NCBI GenBank assembly: GCA_038106145.1
Contig: JAYODD010000015.1
Coordinates: 1-64,000 of the forward strand
Reading direction: 5' to 3'
Length of the DNA stretch: 64,000 nt
Source: JBFJKD01 sp038106145
GTDB taxonomy: Bacteria > Pseudomonadota > Gammaproteobacteria > Pseudomonadales > Porticoccaceae
Shown here: positions 41,968 through 50,477 of the stretch, piece after piece
How the letters are laid out: every line of letters begins with the position of its first letter
Position numbering within the stretch: position 1 is the first letter of the stretch
Translations under genes and position numbers: made by a program
Notes under the pieces: model-generated
Told to the model about the DNA's origin: nothing
The model's input: only the letters and a program-made list of their open reading frames with translations
Databases searched by the model: none

Positions 41968-43920
41968 TTAGCGTTCCACCGCCTGTTGCGAACCCGGCGT
42001 CAGCGCGAACACTTGCTGGTAAAATTCCAGCTCTGCCTGTAGCGCCGCGGCGATGTTCGCCGCCTGGCGAAAGCCGTGGCCCTCGCCTGGGAACGGGACA
42101 TAGGACACCGGCAGACCCTTGCGGCGCATGGCATCTACCATCAGTTGCGCCTGTTGGGGCGGCACGACCCGATCGTCCAGGCCCTGAAAAAAAATTACCG
42201 GACTGCTCAGCTTGTCGATGTGGTGGATCGGCGAGCGCGTCCGGTACAGGTCCCGAGCCGCGGGATAGGGGCCAATCAGCTTGTCGAGATAACGGGACTC
42301 AAATTTGTGGGTGTCCCGGGCCAGAATTTCCAGATCGCCAATACCGTAGTAGCTCGCGCCCGCGCCGAAATCGTCGTACCGGGTCAGTGCGGCGAGCACG
42401 GTGTACCCTCCCGCGCTGCTGCCGCGAATAATCATACGCTCGGGGTCGGCCAGGCCGTTACCGATCAGGTGGCGCGCTCCGGCGACGACGTCGTCCACGT
42501 CGATAACCCCCCACAATCCCGTCAGCGCGTCGCGATAGCGGCGGCCGTAACCGGTACTGCCGCGGTAATTGATATCGCAGACAGCGAAACCGCGGCTGGT
42601 CCAGAACTGGATTTTGTAGTTCAGCGCGGTGTCGGCGCAGCCGGTTGGTCCGCCGTGGCACATCACGAGCAACGGCGGTCGAGCGCCCGCCGGGCCGGAG
42701 AATTCCGGGTTGCAAGGGGCGTAGTAAAAGCCATGGGCGGTGCCGTTGTGGGTGGTTGGAAAACTGATAGCCCGCGCGGCAGATATCCCGTCGACTGGTA
42801 ATAGTGGCGAACTCGAGGGGTGAATAGGCCGCACCGCGCCCCTTTCCCTGTCGAGATCGATGCAGGCCAGAACACTGGCGCGGGTGGGGGACGCGCCGAT
42901 AAACCAGGTACGGGCGCCGCTAACGGCGATCGATCCAATGCTGGAGCAGGGAAGATGAAGTTCGTGCCAGGCTTGCGCGTTCGCGCCAGTAGTGGTGTCT
43001 AACTGGATAGTCGCCAGGCGCCACACGCCATTTTGTGTGTAGGCGGCTACGACCTGGTGCTCGGCAGCGAATCCGTAGGTGACCACGCCGAGGCGCCACG
43101 GGGCCCCGCAAAATTCCGCGGCCATTGGACAAACTGCTTCCAAGGTCCCGTTGTGCCGCTGGCGATAGAGGTTCCACCAGTCGCTGCGATCCGATATAAA
43201 AAACAGCTCGCCGTCGGGTGACCATTGGGGCTGACAAATGCTCTCCGTGGAACTTCCGGCAACCCGCTGGGGAGCGGTGGGACGGCCCTGACCATCGAGC
43301 GGCGCACACCATAGTTCGGTGCCGTCCCAGGGCATTTGCGGGTGATTCCAGCACAGCCACGAGAGCGTGTGTTGATCCGGGCTCAGCCGGGGACAGGCAT
43401 AAAAATCCGCGCCTGCGACCAACTCGCCGACCTGCTGTGAACCGTCGAGGGGTATCGCTGCAATAAAATTGCGCGGTTCCGGGGTGCCGACACTGTGTTG
43501 TTCCGCCACGCACAATAAACGCTGGCGGGTAGCATCGAGTGTCAGGTCGGCGAAGCGGTAGCCCTGGTTATCGGGGGTGAGGGGTTCCGGCTGCGGCCGG
43601 GCCGCGTCCGCTCCCATGCGATAGATGCGCTGGTCGTCCTGGAGAACAAAATACAGGATGTTCTCGACCACCAAATAGGGCGCGCCGCCGTATTCGTACA
43701 CTCGACTGCTGGCGCTGAGGGGGCTGGGTAGAATATCGCGAATTTTCCCCCGACTGTCCCGCTGAAAAATAGTCGTTCGACCATTTTCCGAGGGCCGGGA
43801 TTCGAGCCAGTAAAGATTTTCCCCGTCCACCGTGGGTTGCTCCATGGCTGGGGCCGCAGTGGCTACCAGCCGGGGGCTGACGGCGGACGCCCAGGTGCCG
43901 TAGGGGGCAATTTGAGTCAC
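41968..43920 (-). CDS. S9-family prolyl oligopeptidase/acylaminoacyl peptidase
   Basis: A 650-residue serine peptidase with an N-terminal beta-propeller (repeated blocks such as PQWSPDGELFFISDRSDWWNL) and a C-terminal alpha/beta hydrolase. Catalytic Ser is in RGSSAGGYTV, Asp in QGLDDRVVPP, His in GEGHGF. The oxyanion region HGGPTGCAD is also typical. No signal peptide, so it is cytoplasmic. It lies between yciH and greB on the minus strand with very short gaps. It probably removes N-terminal or acylated residues from peptides; exact specificity unknown. Confidence 0.9.
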   Translation of the reverse strand: MTQIAPYGTWASAVSPRLVATAAPAMEQPTVDGENLYWLESRPSENGRTTIFQRDSRGKIRDILPSPLSASSRVYEYGGAPYLVVENILYFVLQDDQRIYRMGADAARPQPEPLTPDNQGYRFADLTLDATRQRLLCVAEQHSVGTPEPRNFIAAIPLDGSQQVGELVAGADFYACPRLSPDQHTLSWLCWNHPQMPWDGTELWCAPLDGQGRPTAPQRVAGSSTESICQPQWSPDGELFFISDRSDWWNLYRQRHNGTLEAVCPMAAEFCGAPWRLGVVTYGFAAEHQVVAAYTQNGVWRLATIQLDTTTGANAQAWHELHLPCSSIGSIAVSGARTWFIGASPTRASVLACIDLDRERGAVRPIHPSSSPLLPVDGISAARAISFPTTHNGTAHGFYYAPCNPEFSGPAGARPPLLVMCHGGPTGCADTALNYKIQFWTSRGFAVCDINYRGSTGYGRRYRDALTGLWGVIDVDDVVAGARHLIGNGLADPERMIIRGSSAGGYTVLAALTRYDDFGAGASYYGIGDLEILARDTHKFESRYLDKLIGPYPAARDLYRTRSPIHHIDKLSSPVIFFQGLDDRVVPPQQAQLMVDAMRRKGLPVSYVPFPGEGHGFRQAANIAAALQAELEFYQQVFALTPGSQQAVER

Positions 43921-43926
43921 GGGCTC

Positions 43927-44262
43927 TCAGCCACCGGCAAGTTTCACGGTGAAGCCCCGCGTCGCGAGGAATGGGTAGATAACGTCGCGCTTATCCCCCT
44001 GTATTTCGATTACGCCATTTTTAACCGCGCCACCTGCGCCGCACAGGCGCTTCAGTTCGCTCGCCAGCTGTTTGAGTTCTGCCTCCGCTATGTTCAACCC
44101 GGTAATGGTGGTGACGCCTTTACCCTTGCGGTCACTGGTTTCGCGGCGAATGCGCACAATACCATCGCCCCGGTTTATGCAGTTTGCGGCGGCGGACGTG
44201 GATTTTTCGCCTTTGATACGTCCGCGCTCGGTGGAGTAGACCAGCCGTGAATTTTTGTTCAT
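43927..44262 (-). CDS. yciH: YciH/SUI1-family translation factor
   Basis: A 111-residue eIF1-like protein. The SUI1 core is clear: GIVRIRRETSDRKGKGVTTITGL, ELKRLCGAGGAVKNGVIEIQGD and FLATRGFTVKLAGG. In E. coli YciH influences start-site selection and stress-time translation. It is 6 bp upstream of the peptidase gene and follows the oxidoreductase gene after 52 bp, so the four minus-strand genes may form one transcript. Confidence 0.93.
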   Translation of the reverse strand: MNKNSRLVYSTERGRIKGEKSTSAAANCINRGDGIVRIRRETSDRKGKGVTTITGLNIAEAELKQLASELKRLCGAGGAVKNGVIEIQGDKRDVIYPFLATRGFTVKLAGG

Positions 44263-44314
44263 GGTGAATTGTTCACGCTATGCATTGATGTCCGAATAGT
44301 TCGAATTGTACAGC

Positions 44315-45337
44315 TCAGTCGGCCACGTCGGTATTCGTCGCCAGAATAATTTTTCCGATGTGAGTGTTGCTTTCCATCAGGCGGTGTCCCGCCGCCGCCT
44401 GTTCCAAAGGCAATATGCTGTGAATAATCGGTTTGACGGCGCCGCTGTCCAGCAGTGGCCACACCTTGTCGTGCAGCCCGCGGGCGATGCGGGCCTTGTT
44501 GGCGATCGGTTGACTACGCAGGGTGGAGCCGGTTAGCACCAGTTGTTTGAGCATCACCGGCATCAGGTCCACTTCCACTTTGGAACCGCGCAAAAAAGCG
44601 ATGGAAACCATGCGTCCCTGAAAGGCGAGCGTACGAATGTTTTTTGCTATGTAATCGCCGCCGACCATATCGAGAATCACATTCGCGCCTTTGCACGCCG
44701 ATTTGACTCCATCGACAAAATCCTCTTGGTGATAATTAAACGCTTTTTCCGCGCCCAGCTGTTCGCAGGCCAGGCATTTGTCGGCAGTGCCAGCGGTAGC
44801 GAAAACCCGCGCCCCAAACGCCTTACCCAATTGAATGGCCACCGTGCCGATGCCGCTGGCGCCACCGTGAACCAGCAACACTTCCTGGGGTTGCAACGCC
44901 GCCCTTTCAAACAGGTTGTGCCATACGGTAAAAAAGGTTTCAGGCAGCGCCGCGGCCTGAATATCGCTATAACCCTCTGGCACCGGCAGACAAACACCGG
45001 CCTCTGCGACGGCGTACTCGGCGTAGCCTCCACCGCTCAGCAAGGCACAGACCCGGTCGCCGACCCGCCACTGCTCCACGCCCTCGCCCAGTGCGACGAC
45101 AGTGCCGGCCACCTCAAGTCCCGGCAAGTCCGATGCCCCCGGCGGCGGTGGGTAGCCGCCCTGGCGCTGAAACACGTCGGGGCGATTGATGCCCGCCGCG
45201 GCGACGCGAATCAGCACTTGACCGGCCCCGGGCGCGGGTAGAGAGCGTTGACCTGATTGCAATGTTTCGGGACCACCGGGTCCGCTTATTTCAATACATC
45301 TCATCGTCGCGGGTAACACCGCAGGATTATGTGTCAT
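44315..45337 (-). CDS. NAD(P)H:quinone oxidoreductase, zinc-independent MDR family
   Basis: A ~340-residue medium-chain dehydrogenase/reductase related to QorA and the PIG3 quinone reductases. Features: MRCIEISGPGGPETLQ, the substrate-side DVFQRQGGYPPPPGASDLPGLEVAG, the nucleotide-binding VHGGASGIGTVAIQLGKAFG and ILDMVGGDY. There is no zinc-binding cysteine set. ATG 45337 has GGAGA upstream; ATG 45304 is an alternative matching the conserved N-terminus. It likely reduces quinones or enones with NADPH. Confidence 0.9.
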   Translation of the reverse strand: MTHNPAVLPATMRCIEISGPGGPETLQSGQRSLPAPGAGQVLIRVAAAGINRPDVFQRQGGYPPPPGASDLPGLEVAGTVVALGEGVEQWRVGDRVCALLSGGGYAEYAVAEAGVCLPVPEGYSDIQAAALPETFFTVWHNLFERAALQPQEVLLVHGGASGIGTVAIQLGKAFGARVFATAGTADKCLACEQLGAEKAFNYHQEDFVDGVKSACKGANVILDMVGGDYIAKNIRTLAFQGRMVSIAFLRGSKVEVDLMPVMLKQLVLTGSTLRSQPIANKARIARGLHDKVWPLLDSGAVKPIIHSILPLEQAAAGHRLMESNTHIGKIILATNTDVAD

Positions 45338-45675
45338 AGGTAACCGGTCTCCCACCGCTGTAAAACGATAAGTGTAACGCTAAAGTTGTAAGGCCGGAAA
45401 AACAGCGTAAATTATCGCGCCACCTGACGCTGCGAGGAGTGGCAGGACTCGTGCGGGGTTGACCCTCGCCAGAAAACGGGGCCCGTTGTCGATTGCCCAT
45501 GCCATACGATGTACTCTGGATCAGGCGGATCATGCGCAGCAGGGGCGAGACGGGTGGAATCCCACAGTTTGGTATGGGTGAATCGCTGCTGTCGGTTTGA
45601 AGGTATGCGGGTGTCCGCTATCATGCTGCGGTACACTGCGCGGGTCAAAGAGTGAATTGCAAGGGTGGCGCCAGT
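45338..45675. other. Intergenic region between divergent genes
   Basis: A 338-bp stretch between the leftward quinone oxidoreductase and the rightward potassium channel. TTGTAA (45386-45391) and TAAATT (45408-45413) with 16 bases between are a possible but distant promoter. No gene or repeat is convincing. Confidence 0.4.
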
Positions 45676-46494
45676 ATGACGATGCAGCGGGAAACATTGC
45701 GTACCAGATTAGGTGTGATTATTTTTGGCACCGATACGCCCGCAGGGCGGGCATTCGACGTGGGGCTGATCTACGCCATCATTATTAGCGTTGCGGCGGT
45801 TATGCTCGATTCCGTCGCCGTGCTGCACGACCGGTTTGGCGCGATATTCTTTTATACGGAGTGGGTTTTCACTCTGCTGTTTACCGTTGAATATTTTTTG
45901 CGCATTTACATCTCGCAGCGCCCGCTGCGTTACATCTTCAGTTTTTTTGGCCTGGTCGATTTGATATCAATCATTCCCTCTTACCTGGCGCTGATTGTGG
46001 TTGGCGCAAACTATTTGCTGATCATCAGATTGGTGCGGGTGCTGCGGGTTTTTCGCGTTCTCAAACTGGTGCGCTACACGGCGGAAGCCAATGTGCTGAT
46101 GCGCTCGCTGTACGCGGCGCGGCGCAAGATATTTGTATTTTTTTCCGCTGTCATTGTCCTGAGCTGCATATTTGGCAGTTTGATGTTCGTGCTGGAGGGG
46201 CCGGGCAATGGCTTTACCAGTATTCCCAAAAGTATTTACTGGACCATAGTGACGATTACGACCGTCGGCTACGGGGATATTGCACCGCACACCGTGCTGG
46301 GGCAACTGGTATCAACTCTCGCCATGCTGACCGGCTATTCAATTATCGCCATTCCTACGGGCATAATAACCGCCGAGCTGGCGTCGGAAATTGGACGCGA
46401 TAAGCAGGACCGAATTTGTCGCAACTGCGGTCGCCGCGGACACGAAGTAGACGCCATACATTGCAAGTTTTGTGGGGTCGACCTGTATCGGTGA
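45676..46494 (+). CDS. Voltage-gated potassium channel (Kv type) with C-terminal zinc ribbon
   Basis: A 272-residue six-helix channel subunit. S4 carries the regular positive repeat IIRLVRVLRVFRVLKLVR. The selectivity filter T-V-G-Y-G-D is at residues 196-201, followed by S6. The cytoplasmic tail ends in C-R-N-C-G-R-R-G-H-E-V-D-A-I-H-C-K-F-C-G, two C-x-x-C pairs forming a rubredoxin/zinc-ribbon-like knuckle. AGGGTGG precedes ATG 45676. It stands alone. The K+ selectivity is strongly implied; the role of the metal knuckle is inferred as assembly or regulation. Confidence 0.93.
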   Translation: MTMQRETLRTRLGVIIFGTDTPAGRAFDVGLIYAIIISVAAVMLDSVAVLHDRFGAIFFYTEWVFTLLFTVEYFLRIYISQRPLRYIFSFFGLVDLISIIPSYLALIVVGANYLLIIRLVRVLRVFRVLKLVRYTAEANVLMRSLYAARRKIFVFFSAVIVLSCIFGSLMFVLEGPGNGFTSIPKSIYWTIVTITTVGYGDIAPHTVLGQLVSTLAMLTGYSIIAIPTGIITAELASEIGRDKQDRICRNCGRRGHEVDAIHCKFCGVDLYR

Positions 46495-46571
46495 TGCGTC
46501 ACAGGGGTGTACCGCTCGGTTAGTGTTGAACAGGTTCATTGTGAATATCATGAATTTTTGAGGAACGGCAG

Positions 46572-48491
46572 ATGGCGAGTAAAAACGGCAACGGTGTTGG
46601 TAACTATGCAAAGGTGTACGGGGCGGCGCAGAGCGATCCGGTCGCTTTCTGGGGCGCGGCCGCGGAGGGTGTTGCCTGGTATCGTAAACCGGAACAAATC
46701 CTCGACGACAGTAACCCGCCGTTCTTGCGCTGGTTTCCCGACGGTGTGACCAATGCCTGCTACAACGCGCTGGACCGCCATGTCGAGAACGGCCGCGCCG
46801 AGCAAACGGCATTGATTTACGACAGTCCCGTCACCGGCACCCAGCAGCGGTTTACCTATCGCCAACTGTTGGAGCGGGTGTCCCGTTTTGCCGGAGCGTT
46901 GCAGGAGCAGGGAATTGAGCGCGGTGATCGCGTGATCATCTATATGCCGATGGTGCCTGAAGCGGCGATAGCCATGCTGGCCTGCGCGCGCATCGGTGCG
47001 GTGCACTCGGTGGTATTCGGCGGTTTTGCGGCCCACGAGCTGGCGGTACGGATTGACGATGTGGGCGCGCGCCTGGTGGTGAGCGCTTCGTGCGGAATTG
47101 AGCCAGGCCGCCTGGTGGCTTACAAGCCACTACTTGATGAAGCGATCAATCTCGCAAAAAACAAGCCCCATACCTGTATTATCCTGCAACGGGAGCAGCA
47201 ATTGGCGCAGATGACAGCCGGCCGCGACCACGACTGGAGGGATGTCGAACAAACGGCTCAGCCAGTGCCCTGCGTACCCGTAGCGGCGACCGACCCGCTG
47301 TATGTGCTGTATACCTCCGGCACCACCGGTCAGCCCAAAGGCGTGGTGCGCGATACCGGCGGCACCATTGTGTCCCTGCAGTGGAGCACGCGGCATGTAT
47401 ATGGCGTCGAGCCTGGCGATGTGTTCTGGGCCGCGTCCGATGTCGGTTGGGTGGTGGGACATTCCTATATTGTGTACGGGCCGCTGTTTAATGGCAGCAC
47501 CTCAATTCTGTACGAGGGAAAACCGGTGGGCACGCCGGACCCGGGGGCCTATTGGCGGGTTATTGCAGAGTACGGGGTCAAAGCATTTTTTACCGCGCCG
47601 ACCGCCTTTCGCGCCATCAAAAAAGAAGACCCCCGTGGCGAGTATATTGGCAAATACGATTTGTCGAAATTTGAGGCCTTGTTCCTGGCGGGTGAACGCT
47701 GTGACCCGGACACCCTGAGCTGGGCGCAAACAAAACTACAGGTGCCAGTGATCGATCACTGGTGGCAGACCGAACTCGGCTGGCCGGCCTGCAGTAACTG
47801 CCGCGGTATCGAGTTATTGCCCGTGGTGGCCGGATCGCCATCCAAGCCGGTGCCGGGTTTTGATTTGCACGTGCTCGACGAAGGGGGGCGTCCGGTTCCG
47901 GCGGGCACCATCGGCGCGCTGGTGATCAAGCTGCCATTGCCCCCGGGCACATTTACCACCCTGTGGCAGAACGACGATCGTTTCGTGGCGTCATATTTCG
48001 CCAATTTCCCTGGTTATTATGAAACCGGTGACGCGGGTTACATCGATGCCGATGGTTATGTGTTCGTGATGGCACGCACCGACGATGTGATCAACGTGGC
48101 GGGTCATCGGTTATCCACTGGGGCGATGGAAGAGGTTCTCGCGTCCCACCCGGATGTTGCGGAGTGTGCGGTCATCGGCGTGGCCGATGACATGAAAGGC
48201 CAGTTGCCCCTTGGCATGGTAGTGCTCAACGATGGGGTTGAGCGGGATGGCGGAGAGATTTGCGCTGAACTGATCAGTCGGGTCAGGGAGCAAATTGGCC
48301 CGGTGGCTGCGTTCAAATTGTGCACCATAGTCAAGCGACTGCCTAAAACCCGCTCGGGAAAAATACTGCGGGCCACCATGCGCAGCATTGCCGATGGGGA
48401 ACCCTGGAAAATGCCAGCAACCATCGACGATCCGGTAATATTGGACGAAATTACAAAAAAATTAACGGAGCTGGGCTATCCGCGCGGCTAG
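46572..48491 (+). CDS. prpE: Propionyl-CoA synthetase
   Basis: A 639-residue acyl-CoA ligase forming propionyl-CoA from propionate, CoA and ATP. The N-terminal block VAWYRKPEQILDDSNPPFLRWF is closer to PrpE than to acetyl-CoA synthetase. The P-loop-like A3 motif is YTSGTTGQPKGVVRDTGG, with WWQTELGWP and YETGDAGYIDADGYVFVMARTDDVI further on. The acetylatable lysine lies in KTRSGKILR near the C-terminus. GAGGA precedes the ATG by seven bases. Methylcitrate genes (prpBCD) are not in the window. Confidence 0.92.
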   Translation: MASKNGNGVGNYAKVYGAAQSDPVAFWGAAAEGVAWYRKPEQILDDSNPPFLRWFPDGVTNACYNALDRHVENGRAEQTALIYDSPVTGTQQRFTYRQLLERVSRFAGALQEQGIERGDRVIIYMPMVPEAAIAMLACARIGAVHSVVFGGFAAHELAVRIDDVGARLVVSASCGIEPGRLVAYKPLLDEAINLAKNKPHTCIILQREQQLAQMTAGRDHDWRDVEQTAQPVPCVPVAATDPLYVLYTSGTTGQPKGVVRDTGGTIVSLQWSTRHVYGVEPGDVFWAASDVGWVVGHSYIVYGPLFNGSTSILYEGKPVGTPDPGAYWRVIAEYGVKAFFTAPTAFRAIKKEDPRGEYIGKYDLSKFEALFLAGERCDPDTLSWAQTKLQVPVIDHWWQTELGWPACSNCRGIELLPVVAGSPSKPVPGFDLHVLDEGGRPVPAGTIGALVIKLPLPPGTFTTLWQNDDRFVASYFANFPGYYETGDAGYIDADGYVFVMARTDDVINVAGHRLSTGAMEEVLASHPDVAECAVIGVADDMKGQLPLGMVVLNDGVERDGGEICAELISRVREQIGPVAAFKLCTIVKRLPKTRSGKILRATMRSIADGEPWKMPATIDDPVILDEITKKLTELGYPRG

Positions 48492-48593
48492 TGTGGCGTC
48501 AGGAAGGCAAAAGAGCTTACGTGAAATAGTGCGAAAATAAAACGTTGTGGCCTGTGCCGGCAAACATTTTTGCAGTTATTGCGTAATTGGTTA

Positions 48594-48623
48594 TTTACAG
48601 GGTGCGGTGGTTTCCGGTATAAA
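48594..48623 (+). promoter_or_regulatory. Putative sigma70 promoter of the oxidoreductase operon
   Basis: TTTACA (48594-48599), an 18-base spacer and TATAAA (48618-48623) precede the first gene of the three-gene redox set. Transcription would start near 48630. The following GGAGG (48687-48691) serves the TTG start. Confidence 0.65.
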
Positions 48624-48698
48624 TACCCGGACCATTCTGCATAACAAACGCTTATGGTCGGCGTAATAAATTCCTCGACGACCTCTGGAGGTTTGAGG

Positions 48699-50477
48699 TT
48701 GAAGCCGACAAATATTAAAGATCCCGAATACTTTCATCAGGTAGTGGATTGTCAATACGCCTGTCCCGCGCATACCCCCGTACCCGAATACATACGCCTG
48801 ATCGCGGCTGGGCGGTATACCGATGCCTACATGGTGAATTGGGAGTCCAACGTGTTTCCCGGTATTTTGGGGCGCACCTGTGATCGCCCCTGTGAACCGG
48901 CCTGTCGTCGCGGACGACTGGAACAGGAGCCGGTAGCTATCTGCCGCCTGAAAAGAGTGGCGGCCGATAACAAGAGCGATATCAGCAAACGTCTGCCGAC
49001 CGTCCCCAGCAAAAAAAATGGCAAGCGGATTGCTCTGGTGGGCGCTGGTCCCGCTGCATTGACCGTGGCCCGCGATCTCGCGCCACTGGGCTACGAGTTA
49101 CACCTGTTTGACGCACAACAAGCCGGCGGCGGGTTTATGCGCAGTCAGATACCGGCGTTTCGGCTGCCGGAGTCTGTGCTCGACGAGGAGGTGGGATATA
49201 TCCTCGACATGGGCGTTACGGCGCACTTTAATACTTACGTCGAGAGTTTGAAGGAGTTGCTCGACAAAAATTACGACGCGGTGTTCGTTGGCTCCGGAGC
49301 TCCCCGGGGTCGGGATCTGAAAAATCTGCCGGGGCGCCAGACCGGTGGCGCGACTATTCATATCGGCATTGACTGGCTGGGTAGCGTCGCGTTCGGACAT
49401 GTTACGCAGATCGGCAAGAGAGTCATTGTTCTTGGCGGTGGCAATACGGCCATGGACTGTTGTCGCACCGCGCGCCGTCTGGGCGGAGAAGACGTGAAAG
49501 TGATCGTGCGCAGTCCCTTTGCGGATATGAAAGCATCCCCCTGGGAAAAAGAGGACGCCATCAGCGAAGATATTCCGATCATCGACAACCATGTGCCGCT
49601 TGAGTTTGTTGTCGAAGATGAACGGCTGGTGGGGATGAAATTCGAAAAAGTGACGGCCGAGTACGACGCCAACGGTCGACGATCCCTGGTGCCCACCGGG
49701 GAAGAACCGGTGTTTTTTCCCTGCGACGCGGTACTGGTAGCGATCGGCCAGGAAAATTCCTTCCCCTGGATCGAACGGGATATCGGCATCGTGTTTGATA
49801 AGTGGGGTATGCCACAACTGGACGCCGCCACCTTTCAGTCCAGCAACCCCAAGGTATTCTTCGGTGGCGACGCGGCGTTTGGCCCGGAAAATATCATTAC
49901 CGCGGTGGCCCATGGCCATCAGGCGGCGGTGTCCATCGATTTGTTCTGTCGCGGTGAGGATGTGGCGCAACGCCCCGCGCCCGGAGTCAGTCTGATTACG
50001 CAGAAAATGGGTATTCACGAGTGGAGCTACGATAGCAAGATAGAAGACGATCCGCGCTTTCGCGTGCCCCATGCGGAAAAACAGGCGTCGTTGTCCGATC
50101 GTAAACTTGAGGTCGAATTGGGTTTTGACCCGGCAACTGCGTTTAAAGAGGCGCAGCGTTGTCTGAATTGCGATGTGCAAACGGTGTTTTCCGAAGTGCG
50201 GTGTATCGAGTGCGACGCCTGTGTGGATATTTGCCCGACCGATTGTATTAATTTTATCGATAATGAAGAGGAGCCGGTGTTGCGGGAGCAGTTGCGGGTA
50301 CCGGCACGAAATCAGCAACAACCGTTATATGTCTCCGCACAGCTACCGACCCAGCGGGTGATGGTCAAGGACGAAAATGTTTGCCTGCATTGCGGTTTAT
50401 GCGCCGAGCGCTGCCCCACGGCGGCGTGGGACATGCAAAAATTTCTCTATCAGGTGAGTAAGGCCAGCGCCCTATGA
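48699..50477 (+). CDS. FAD/NAD(P)-binding iron-sulfur oxidoreductase (KorQ/GltD-like)
   Basis: A 592-residue flavoprotein expected to pass electrons between ferredoxin-type clusters and NAD(P). The N-terminal cysteine-rich part (VVDCQYACPAHTPVPEYIRL, CDRPCEPACRRG) is GltD-like. FAD binding is in GAGPAALTVARDL, pyridine nucleotide in VLGGGNTAMDCC. The C-terminus has two 4Fe-4S ferredoxin motifs, CIECDACVDICPTDC and CLHCGLCAERCP. I choose TTG 48699 with GGAGG seven bases upstream; ATG 48654 has none. The next two genes encode the 2-oxoacid:ferredoxin oxidoreductase, matching the korQ-like subunit of the NADP-linked enzyme known in Azoarcus/Thauera. The match is by architecture only. Confidence 0.85.
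   Translation: MKPTNIKDPEYFHQVVDCQYACPAHTPVPEYIRLIAAGRYTDAYMVNWESNVFPGILGRTCDRPCEPACRRGRLEQEPVAICRLKRVAADNKSDISKRLPTVPSKKNGKRIALVGAGPAALTVARDLAPLGYELHLFDAQQAGGGFMRSQIPAFRLPESVLDEEVGYILDMGVTAHFNTYVESLKELLDKNYDAVFVGSGAPRGRDLKNLPGRQTGGATIHIGIDWLGSVAFGHVTQIGKRVIVLGGGNTAMDCCRTARRLGGEDVKVIVRSPFADMKASPWEKEDAISEDIPIIDNHVPLEFVVEDERLVGMKFEKVTAEYDANGRRSLVPTGEEPVFFPCDAVLVAIGQENSFPWIERDIGIVFDKWGMPQLDAATFQSSNPKVFFGGDAAFGPENIITAVAHGHQAAVSIDLFCRGEDVAQRPAPGVSLITQKMGIHEWSYDSKIEDDPRFRVPHAEKQASLSDRKLEVELGFDPATAFKEAQRCLNCDVQTVFSEVRCIECDACVDICPTDCINFIDNEEEPVLREQLRVPARNQQQPLYVSAQLPTQRVMVKDENVCLHCGLCAERCPTAAWDMQKFLYQVSKASAL

Noticed and set aside
49098..50321. 407-codon minus-strand frame inside the KorQ-like gene
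   Set aside because: Long but antisense to a gene with several cofactor motifs; no signal, domain or ribosome site.
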